This document shows positions 11,531 to 20,981 of a stretch of 64,000 bases of DNA, piece by piece; position 1 is the stretch's first letter; the number at the start of each line of letters is the position of its first letter. The position numbers and the translations under genes were made by a program. The notes beneath the pieces were generated by a model. It was not told the origin of the DNA and searched no databases. It saw only the letters and a list, made by a program, of their open reading frames with translations. This DNA is from Hirudo medicinalis (Eukaryota > Annelida > Clitellata > Hirudinida > Hirudinidae): the NCBI GenBank assembly GCA_011800805.1, contig MPNW01000026.1:73093-137092 (forward strand), written 5' to 3'.

Positions 11531-13660
11531 GAGTGGCGTAGCAACTGTTCTTGACGCCCGGGGCAGTCGTAAAATAATTACGCCCCCGTCCGTTAATAAT
11601 CTGTCCGTTAACCTTCAAAATTTTGGAAAGCTCTCAATTATTTATTTTCATGGAACTACAATCAAATCGGTTAAAAATTTACAAACAAACTTTCCACGCT
11701 TTTCTTTCGGCCAAGTTTTTTTTTTTATAATAGTTTCAATTTTTTTTTAATAATTCAATCAATCGGCAAGTTCCTTCTCAATAGAGAGAAATGCCAGGTC
11801 TGTAAGCCTTGTCTGGCTCATCGCTGATCGAAGATAGTTTTTTATTAACTTAAATTTGGAGAAAGAGCGCTCACGGCTGGCAACACTAATAGCCAGGTAA
11901 GGAAGATGCGCGGCAACATCACAATATTAGGATCGGAATCCCCAAGGTGATATCTCTGTATGAAGCTCAAAATTTCAAAGGGTCCATCGATTCCTGAAGC
12001 TTCAAAAAAAAAAAAACTGCAATCTCTTCCTTTCGGCAAAGAACTCCTCTTTCTCTATATCTTCATCAACTTCGCCAAGCTGACAATCATATTTATTGTC
12101 AAGCAGATTTGACGGTGTAAGAAAGGCGTACTTGTTCGCAAGATCACGAACTTGCTGAAATCCGCCAGATATTTCCTCAGTCAACCTGTCTATGACAGAC
12201 AGCATTTCCTGTCTCAACTCAGCATCAAATCGCAGCGCCGCATCAGTCAATCCTTCACCAACTATTCGTTTCTTTTTGCGCATTCGACGCTCCATGTTTA
12301 TCTCCATTTCAGAGCAGAGTTTTTGAATTCGTCCTTTGCACTGTCCACCATCTTTTATAAATTCTGAGGAAGGCAATCTCTCAACGCTGTGAGCTTGACA
12401 GAACTTTGTTGCAGATCCAGCCCTTTTGCTTGAAGATTCTTCTGGGCATCATTGACTTTTGGGAGAACAGATTTCCAATGGCTCAGAAACGAAAGAAACG
12501 AAAACGACAGTACCGAGTCAGGAATTAAAGATGCATCTGATCTTGTGATTGCAATTTCTCCTTTTTCCGTGAGCTGCTCCAGGGCAGTGACGACTTCAAA
12601 TAATTTCTTCACAGCATTTACAACGTCTGCTAGACTACTCCATCTAATTTCCACAGCCCGCTGATAGTTTTGTCTAAAGCTAAAGTTCCTAGCCAGAGAC
12701 ATCATTTCAACTTTTTCCAGGGAGGCAGATCCTTTCAATCCAAAATCCAAAAATCCAAAAATAGCATCCAAAAACTCTGATACTTGATTTACGTGTGTTG
12801 ATTTTAAATAAGTTAACTTACATGCCAAATCAAGTTAACATTTCTGCAAAACGACTATTAAAGAAGAGTTGCACAACCCCTTGGTGGGTCAAACCAAGGT
12901 GCAGGTTGGCCGAATGGGTTGCGTTCCTGCATGCGGTCGTAATAGCAACAGTTGTAATGTGTCGTGTTCGCAACCCAGCCTGCACCGCCAGGGAGCGCCC
13001 TGGGGTAGGGGAGCTATATAAATGGTAGATCGATTAAAAAGTGCCTTCACATCCCATTGGGATACAAAAGGCACTCAAAATATCGGCTAAATACACAAAC
13101 CAGCTCATGCAATCAGCCTTGGAAGGAAGCGCTAGGCAAATGGTTGTCCTAAAAACTTGTTCAGAATGATTATTTAGGCATCAACTCAGATAAGTAAAAC
13201 AAATAACTATTGAAAGAAATAAAGCTTATACTAATCAAACTCACTGAGATGCTTGCGAATCTAAGAATTCACTCTTAAGATTTGTCAACACAACAATAAA
13301 AGTCACGAATGAACGTATTACCAGAAAGTTGATGAAAACAGAATGCACGAACAATATGCTGTGGTCTCGGAATAGTTCTATATATATTCTTCTGATCAAA
13401 AGAAATCACTGGATGATCTGAGGAACTGGCGTGAATTGATGAGGGCCTGGCAGGGTGATTCTTTTTGATGTGACTCGCATATGTTGCACATCAACCGATG
13501 CGCTATACCAAATGCCAAATTGAAATCTATCTCCTCAATGGACACATTTCGAAAGCTCTAAGTGAGGCAGCAAAAACTCTGGGGGGGTGGCGGAGGCCGT
13601 TTTTTCTATTTTTTATTTTTTACGTACCTTTTCAAAATTCCCCCCTTTGCTACACCACTG
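11531..13660 (-). mobile_element. hAT element, ZMYM1-like transposase remnant
   Basis: Two overlapping minus-strand frames (12355-12828 and 12002-12376) encode part of a hAT transposase of the ZMYM1-like group, with RWSSLADVVNAVKKL and RFDAELRQEMLSVIDRLTEE. They continue after an A-run frameshift near 12002-12015 into ASRERSFSKFKLIKNYLRSA and MSQTRLTDLAFLSIEKELA (11765-11870), the hAT dimerisation motif. The ends look like terminal inverted repeats: GAGTGGCGTAGCAA at the left, and the complement of CAGTGGTGTAGCAA at the right, ending at 13660. Sequence upstream of the first frame is non-coding and interrupted by a SINE, so the copy is internally deleted and dead. No exact 8-bp target duplication was resolved. 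Confidence 0.75.
12899..13100 (+). repeat. tRNA-derived SINE, copy A
   Basis: The first 87 bases resemble a class II (Leu/Ser-type) tRNA. GTGCAGG at 12899 can pair with CCTGCAC at 12979-12985, an A-box-like TGGCCGAATGG follows, and a B-box-like GTTCGCAACCC lies near 12966. The unique tail contains an inverted repeat (AGTGCCTT and AAGGCACT, about 13037-13075). A CAAACCAAG / CAAACCAG pair flanks the copy (12890-12898 and 13096-13103), consistent with a target-site duplication. A second copy lies at 44882-45078 on the other strand. It sits inside the hAT element. Confidence 0.7.
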
Positions 13661-13664
13661 GGTA

Positions 13665-15608
13665 TATGTTCAACAGAACGTCAAGATCACTAATGTAGAT
13701 TTGAGGAAGGATTTGAGGGCAGAATGAAATCTGGCTGAATCGGTGTATCGGTGTTGGTAATCGAAGGGGTGGGAGTCTATTCCAGACCTGCGGGCCAACA
13801 GCATCTATAGACCTGCCAGCCAGTGTCGCTCGTCGGGCAGATGATTTGACGAGGAAGCCCCAGGTTGTTGATCTGAGCCAAGCAGGAATATGTGCAGTGA
13901 GAATGAAAGGCAGGTGTGACGTTGTATGACCCAGGAGAGACTTGAAAACTAGTGAAGAGATTTTGTAGTCAATTCTTTGGCGAATGCGTAGGCAGTGGAG
14001 ATCATGAAGAAGAGGAGTGACGTGGTCGTGTTTTCTTTTGTTGTTTATGATTTTAGCGGCTGCGTTGATGACACGCTGAAGTTGCTCGAGGCGGTAGGCA
14101 GTTAAACCGACCAGAGTTGAATTGCCATAATCAATCTTTGATAGGATAAAAGATGTAATGAGAGTGGAGCAGCGACGCTGCGAATTTCCCTGAGAGATGC
14201 ATAGCAGGAACGAGTTGTTTGTTGATGTGAGTGGTCATGGAACAGTCTGAGTCTAGCCAGATCACAAGGTTGAGGACAGATTGTATTCGCTGGATCAGGT
14301 CGGAGCAGATGACGACCAATTTGGAAGAGAGTTCAGGTCCACGTCGACCAGAGGAGCACCACTGAGGATCACCTCAGTTTTGCTGGCGTTCAATTGGAGA
14401 CTCTCTGCTGAACATCCAGTCTGATGGCGTCCAAAAAGTTCTAAATCCTGACTGAAAGGCATTCAGTTTGGTCTGGCTGGCAATGACCGTAGAAATGCGT
14501 ATCATCAGCAAACATATGGCATTGGAGTCCACGTGACGTATGACGCCCCTATGTCGCTCTCAACATCAGCCGTGCATATCGTGAAAAGGATTGGACCAGA
14601 ACGGAGCCTTGGCACTCCGCATGTTATAGAGGTAGAAGAATGTCATGATCGACAGTGTCAAAAGCTGCAGATAAGTTGAGAACAAGCAGCGACATCTGAC
14701 CGGCACCAGCGACGCTTAGAAGATCCGACGACACTCGTAGAACAGCAGTTTCGGTAGAATGATGTTGACGATAGGCGGACTGATGTTCAGGAAGGAGGTT
14801 ATGATGATTTAGATGATCCATAACCCTGCCGAGCACGAGACGTTCCAAAAGCTTTGAGAAGACAGAGATTAGAGATGGGTCGGTAGGAACAAACATCGGA
14901 ATAATCGAGGGTGGATTTCTTGATTAGAGGAGTGACGTAGCATGATTTGAAGACTAGTGGTACTTTACCGAGGAGGATTAACGTGTTGAAAATCTTCGCG
15001 AGAATAGATGCTATGAGTGAGGACATTTACTTGAGGAGCCAGGTTGGCATGGGGTCAAGCAAGCACTCTGACCGCAAGAGTCAGTTTTCTATAGCATTAT
15101 AACGTTATTGCATGAGACTCATTATGGCGGTCAAGACGTATATTGAAATGTGGATGAGCACTTCCTTAGGAGCAGAAACGCAAGACAGAAGATTATCGAA
15201 CTCTGACTGTGTGACTGCGCCTGTTCTGTAGACAACCAACGACGTCAGGTTACCGCCAGTGAGCTGGAGACGGGCAGAGATGAACTCGAATGAGGTAATT
15301 GGGATTCCTATAACATGTCGACGAAGTCCAAGACCTGGAGCAACTGCAACTCCACCATGATTGACGTTTAGCAATGCCGAGGGAGCGTCGTTCGGATCAC
15401 GTGGACGAGGGCAGTCAATTACTGCGAAGGCAGCCGCCCTGAGACGACCCAAGGCAAAGGAACCGATATCGTGCCAGGTTTCAGTCATGAAGAAAACGTC
15501 AATGTCCTCATGATGCAACAGATCCATCATCCTGTCAACTTTGTTATTTAGATATCTAACTTTATGGAGACCGAATGAGAAGTTTGACACGGCTCTATTC
15601 TTGACACA
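13665..15608 (-). mobile_element. CR1/L2-like non-LTR retrotransposon, 5'-truncated and broken
   Basis: On the minus strand an endonuclease (EEP) segment comes first (about 15105-15608: NNKVDRMMDLL, then DVFFMTETWHD, then NHGGVAVAP). Reverse-transcriptase pieces follow: VPLVFKSCYVTPLIKKST and YRPISNLC (about 14880-14990), SKLLERLVLGRVMDHL, and LNLSAAFDTVDHDILL (about 14624-14690). A C-terminal region aligns with the second copy at 42168-42740. Several frameshifts and stops interrupt it. The 5' end is truncated inside the endonuclease at about 15608, and the 3' tail is split off by the hAT insertion (see 11497-11530). Confidence 0.8.
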
Positions 15609-16612
15609 GGTCCATTTGTCCTGAAACCGTTTTTCCATTCTTGCAATGTATTGGCAAAATCACTCGCCGGTCTCGTCGCTCATGGCTCCGCAATACAGTG
15701 CAAAAAATTCTAGGTGTGAATGAAAAAATGTTATATAAAAACATGTTGCAGCCACGGCTTTTGTATGCCTTGAGAAGACTTTCCATCAACGGGTTAGTTG
15801 TCTGCCCTATTGTTTCGAAGAAAACTCAGTTACTAGTGACTGGAGGGCTTTCCATGCTGTCTTTTCCTTACCAATAAGAACCTGGTCATATGCATCATCT
15901 CCAAGAAGTTCACGAATTTGAGGACCGACGAAAATGATTTTTTTTTTATTTTGGCTTCACTTAATCTTGGAAACTTTTCACGGGGTTTTTTCAATGGCTT
16001 TGACAAAATTCTTCATCAGACCCAGCCTTAATGTGTCAAGGTTGTAACAAAATCTTGCTGGATTCAACAAGTAATGGATGCTGAACAATTGTTTCACAGG
16101 CTCTAATGACTCTCGGAGGGGTCGATCTTTGTTAATGTAATCTCTTGCATGAATATCCTATTCGCAAAGAAATCAACAATAGTTGGCACTCCAAAGGGCA
16201 TAGATTTTTTTTTCGTTTTAACTACTGGTACGTCGTGATTAACGATGTAGGGATTGGGCTGGGCAACCCGTGCTTAATGATGCCGGGCAACTAATGCGGG
16301 GCCCACAACACAAACCAGCGGGAACCCGGCGGGACCCGACTGGTGCCCGCGGTCATAAACTAGCGGGGCCCCGGTGGGCTGCCTAATCGGGCCCCGCTTT
16401 TCTTCCCGCGATTTCTTGTGCTTGCTGGGACAGATTCGTTGCGCAAGTGTTATATATGGAACCCATTTGTTGTCCTGATCTCCAACTTTGTACCCAAATA
16501 AAGGCGATACGCTTTCTTGATCATTGTAGTTATGACGCTTTTGTGACGTAAAAGTCACTTCGCCATAAATGTAGTAAACACTATTTGCACTGTTTATACG
16601 AGTACGAGGCAT
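15600..16612 (-). pseudogene. 5' part of an uncharacterised repeat-family gene (VGDQD family)
   Basis: The minus strand opens MPRTRINSANSVYYIYGEVT, then FGYKVGDQDNKWVPYI (16450-16612). After a GC-rich interruption it continues with MPFGVPTIVDF (about 16200), LGLMKNFVKAIEKTP (about 15990), IFVGPQIRELLGDDAYDQVL (about 15880-15940), LLKAYKSRGCNMFLYN (about 15740) and MEKRFQDKWT (15609-15638). I recognise the order of motifs from an abundant, functionally unassigned family in arthropod and other invertebrate genomes, thought to be transposon-derived. Stops and frameshifts make this copy a pseudogene. Its C-terminus reappears at 11416-11496. Confidence 0.65.
16210..16420. repeat. GC-rich insertion inside the VGDQD-family pseudogene
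   Basis: A block rich in GGGCCC, CCGGCGGG and GGGCTGGGC words in otherwise AT-rich DNA. It falls between two conserved segments of the pseudogene that should be closer together. Short inverted words near its ends (GGGCTGGGCAACCC and GGGCTGCC / GGGCCCCGC) suggest a small nonautonomous element, but no target duplication is evident. Confidence 0.35.
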
Positions 16613-17559
16613 TTCTATTCACTTTATGTTTTTTTTTCTAATCAAACTAATAAAGAAAGGACATCGTCATGATTTCTAGGAATAAAATAATGCTCTTTAT
16701 ATCATGTCATATATGATGCAACACCATAATATTTTGGAATCTTGTTCTTATATCATACATTATAACACATGCACTAAATGATAGCATATCTTGAAAACTA
16801 TAGCCAATCAACAATTTTAAATATCATTTTCGTAATCAGTGACCAAAATTTGGTAAAGTACGACCATATTCGTTTCTGAAGCATTTTGGTTGTTTACCTG
16901 TGTTATAGAACCATTGCACTTACAAAAATTAAAGGATATACCACAGCTAAATATGATGGTTATTGGTGGCTTAAAACGCTTCTTGCTAATTTTTGTTGTT
17001 GCTGTTTATAGTTATTGTTTATTTTTAGTTATGATTTTAGTTTTTAATTTTATTTTAGTGACGCTTTTTTTAGGAATTTGTAATAGTTTAGTTTTAATAT
17101 AGTTTTAGTTAATTATAATACTTTAGTTTTGTTTTGAGCTCTTCATAACTAAAATGAACTGTGGTGGCTTGTATGTGTCATGCAAACATTTTAGGACCTC
17201 AAAGAAGTAGAAATGAAGTCTTCACCCACACAGGTCAGCTCAATCGTTCCACTATCTTCATCCTGCTGATCTGCTAATAATATCAACATTTTAACATAAG
17301 ATTTTCAACCAACAATGGTCACTGGAAGAGAAGTTAAAGACCCAGGAAATGAGTGGTGCCAATCCTAATCAACATTTATGTAACAGATGATAATAAACAA
17401 CAACAACATGACCAATGCATTGTCCTCATAACTCATCGAGTTATGCTGAAGACATTAATAAAGTAGTACTACTATATGACTGATGCAACCAATGCTTTAG
17501 TTTATATTATTAAATGAACTAACAAAAACATAACTGTTCATTCTGCAATAAAATAAGGA
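16613..17559. other. Intergenic, 3' side of ZRSR
   Basis: AT-rich. The 16890-17102 frame is T-rich low-complexity sequence and not a credible gene. It presumably includes the ZRSR 3' UTR. Confidence 0.4.
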
Positions 17560-20067
17560 TCACGACAAAGAACCTTTTTTGCTGTTTTTGAATGGAGTTC
17601 TGATCTCAAGTAAACTATCTTCTCTGTATGATGACATTGCATTCAAGGCTTTGCAATTGCTATCAGATTCCTTTTTCTCCTTCCTTGACTTTTTCCTTTT
17701 CTTATTTTTTCTTGTCTTTTTGAGTTCTGCTAAATCGTCAGATATTTGTTCTGTTGATGCTGACCTCCTCTGTTCTGGACTTCCCAGGGCTGAACTTCTT
17801 GTTTCAAGATGATTTGATCTGTGGAACAACCTGCTTCCTGACCTGCTTCTAGACCTTGATCTGTGAGATGACCTCCTCGAACTTGATTTGTTCGACCTGC
17901 TTCTTGACCTTGACCTGTGAGATGACCTCAAACTTGATTTGGATAACCTGCTTCTCGACCTTGGCCTGTGAGATGACCTCAAACTTGATTTGGATGGCCT
18001 GCTTCTTGACCTTGATCTATAAGAATATCTTCTCAAACTTGAACTATGCGATGACCTGCTTCTTGACCTCTCTTTAGTTCCATCTCTGCAATAGCTAGCA
18101 TGGGAGATATGAGGTGATCTTTTGTGTCGAGAAAAAACTGACTTTTGGTGAGTTTGATCTGTACTCTCCAGTTTTTTCGGGCATTGGAACACATGTAAAA
18201 AATTGCAGTGCTTGCCTTTTGGACATTTGTTTTTATGGAAGGAACCTAAAAATTTTTTTTAAATAAAACATGTATTTTGAGCATCTATGAATGTTAGAAA
18301 CTAACTAATTCTATTCAATGATATGACAGTCTCTGAGAAGATTGCACATAAAAACACAAATCGCACCACAAATAGCACTTGTCCAACTTTTAATTTTGAC
18401 AAACTGGCATGATAGCTGCCTCTTATCAAACCATCTCCCATTGAACATCTGGAAGGCCTTTTTAGCTTCAGATTTGCTTAAATAAAAAAAAATCATAAAA
18501 ATAAAGCTTGAAACTTTAATAATCTTGACATCACAAAAAAAATATGTGTAAAAATATAGAATAAAATACTACCTAAAGTATTCCACATAAACATTGCCTT
18601 TTAGATGGGGCTCATAATTGCAGCAAACATAATAATTCCTTATTGTGCCAGCTTTCTGGAACTCAGGATATGTCTCATCATAAAACTTGTGAAATTCTTC
18701 ATAAGTGTCTTGATCATCATATTCCAGGTTGACATCTTGGGAAGTTAATTTTATGTGAAACACAACAATGTATCAGGCATATAATTAACTCTTCAATTGC
18801 AAATTTAATAATTTCATTAAAAAACCTGAGTCAAGGACGTCATGTATGGCATGCTCCATACCAAAGCAGAAAAACATTGCCGGAAACATTATGGTGGAAC
18901 TTGAAATAGGAAGCGGGTGTGCCCTCGAGCAACTGAATGTAAGATAATGTTTATGCATGCTTACCACGATGAAGTCCAATGAAGCAACACAAAAGGTAAT
19001 CATTAAGCACTTTAAAATAATCATTATAATAGTTAACCTCATGCCAAATCTGCAAGCTCCAACTTTCTGGAAAAATGTGCAGACATTTGGAACATCTTTT
19101 TCACAATCAAATCCATTCGGAGGTTCGGGATTGTGCCAAACTTTAGGAGATGTTTTCTGATTGAAATATAGGAATTTAATAAGTTTCTGAAAATGCCTCA
19201 CCATGGAACCTGCAATCACATCTCATCAAGCTAACTTTAATTTATTGAGATTAATTATAATATTTTGCACAAAAAGATACATTATCTCTGCAATTGGATG
19301 GAGATTCCTCTAGGAGAAGTTGGGAATTGTTAAGGAAGAAATGAAGTCATGATCATACACAATTTTAGAAATATAAACTGAGATGCAAAATTTTTTTAAA
19401 TGTTTACAAATTATAGTAAAATACAATAGGATATCATTTGGGCCTAAGCACGACTCCTCGTTTCTTTAACCTTTTCAGGAACTTTTGCAGAAACTGGATC
19501 GTTTTCAATTCCAAGTAATTTCTGCTTTTCTCTCTCAAATTGCTCCCTGATGAGCCTCTAAATTATTTGAAATAAATAATTTGAATTTTTGAAAAAAAAT
19601 CAAGATTTTTTTACATTAAAATTTAAGTTCGTTTTACTTCATCATTTTCCTTCTGGATTTTCTCTCTTTCTTCCTTATCTTTCTTGGCTTTAAAAATATC
19701 CTGGGCCTCTTTTTCACGCTCAAGCCACTGCATGTGACGCTGTCTGAAATAGACTCAAAAAGTTGGCAACAACGACTCCAAAATAACAATTACATCCAAG
19801 ATAATTTTGCGGTAAATTTGTAACTAATATTTAATAATTTTTAACTTCATTCTCAACCTTTTTTGTTCTTCATCTGTCAAACAATCTGATTCATCATTTG
19901 ACTCAGCATTTTCAATAACCTCTAAAATTATTGAAAATTTCAAATACACAAACATCTCTAATAATCATAAAAGTCATTAATTATTACCATTTTCTAAGCC
20001 TTTCGCCAATGTTTGTCGTTTTAATTTTCTTTTCTCCTTTTTGAGCAGGGCTTTCCACTTCTTGTGG
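17560..20067 (-). CDS. ZRSR2: U2AF35-related protein ZRSR (minor spliceosome 3' splice-site factor); 5' exon not found
   Basis: Exons on the minus strand in order: HKKWKALLKKEKRKLKRQ (from 20067); acidic and charged coiled stretches (about 19860, 19740-19630, 19560-19470); PKVWHNPEPPNGF plus CTFFQKVGACRFG; SRAHPLP to DVLDSG. Then come the RRM parts with DDQDTYEEFHKFYDETYPEF, EPHLKGNVYVEYF and FQMFNGRWFDKRQLSCQF, and CGSFHKNKCPKGKHCNFLH. The last exon is a long arginine-serine tail ending at 17560. The two CCCH zinc fingers are intact (C-x8-C-x5-C-x3-H and C-x7-C-x5-C-x3-H) around a U2AF-homology RRM, the ZRSR layout. The family recognises the 3' splice site of U12-type introns. The first coding exon, expected to be very short, lies upstream of 20067 and was not identified. 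Confidence 0.85.
17850..18010 (-). repeat. Tandem repeat encoding part of the ZRSR RS domain
   Basis: Units of about 60 bases that read on the plus strand as variants of CTTGACCTTGACCTGTGAGATGACCTC recur at least three times. They encode repeated SRSRS...KSSLRSSHR blocks. The period is visible by eye, and copies differ at several bases. Confidence 0.6.
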
Positions 20068-20981
20068 CTAGAAAACAGGCTGATATTCAAGAGATCATGT
20101 TTCACTCATATTTTTTAATTTGATCAGTCTTTAAAGATTGATTTACGTTTTACATGTGGTAGATTTATCAGTCTTAGAAGTATAGCATAGCAGAAGTACA
20201 GCCAACAATTAATATTAAAAATATCTAACAATGCCTGTCAATAGACAGTGTTTAGTAACACAGTCAAAATATCTCGATTACTTATGCAAATTGTACATAG
20301 AAAAGGCATGTAAATTACGATGTTGGGGTTAAAACAATAAGGGTAAACCTTAATTTAGTGGCACTGAGATCCATCAAGGTAAAGTTGCTCAAACGAGTTA
20401 TAATGTTTATGCAATGACCATCTCGTAATTTTCATTCAAGGAACCAGTGTTTTTCAATTATGGACCGCTCACCCAAGCCTCCTCGGGCATATGAAATTGT
20501 ATTTATTATCAATGACTTTAAAAATTCCAGATAGTGCCTCAGGATTTTAAAAGTTAATATATTTTTATCAAAATATTGGTCATTATCCAATATTCATTAA
20601 TAAATTTATTAATATGTCCGGTCAAAAATATTTTTGACCAAAAAGGTGACAGAAAACTTTTGTAGAATCGCCATTGCAGAAAAAATGCTATATTCAGATG
20701 GCGCAAGATTTTTAATATAAAAATTGTATATATAAACTGAGTGAACATTCCAAATAAATATTGAATACTATGTCTAAATTTGGGAGGAAAATGTTTAATT
20801 GCATTAAGAATTTACTTCAGTAGATTTCCCTTCCTTATGAAATTTTGATAAATTGAGCTGGGTGGTCCACAGCAATTTTGTTGCTAATAGGATCAAAGAA
20901 GTTAATTATTTAATGAAGAAAATTTAATATTTATTAAGCTACTTAAGTAATACCGGTTTTTGTTTTCGTTTAATTTCGAGT
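20068..20981. other. Divergent ZRSR-TOLLIP intergenic region
   Basis: This must contain the first ZRSR exon and both promoters. An ATG followed by a GTGAGC donor on the minus strand at about 20460-20490 (MPEEAW) was considered, but its phase does not fit the next exon. No other feature was seen. Confidence 0.4.

Noticed and set aside
12899..12985. Functional tRNA gene
   Set aside because: The fold resembles a tRNA, but the T-arm is imperfect, no credible anticodon loop was found, and a diverged second copy with the same tail shows it is a SINE head.
20440..20490. MPEEAW exon on the minus strand as the missing ZRSR first exon
   Set aside because: The donor leaves phase 0, while the next exon at 20067 requires phase 2.
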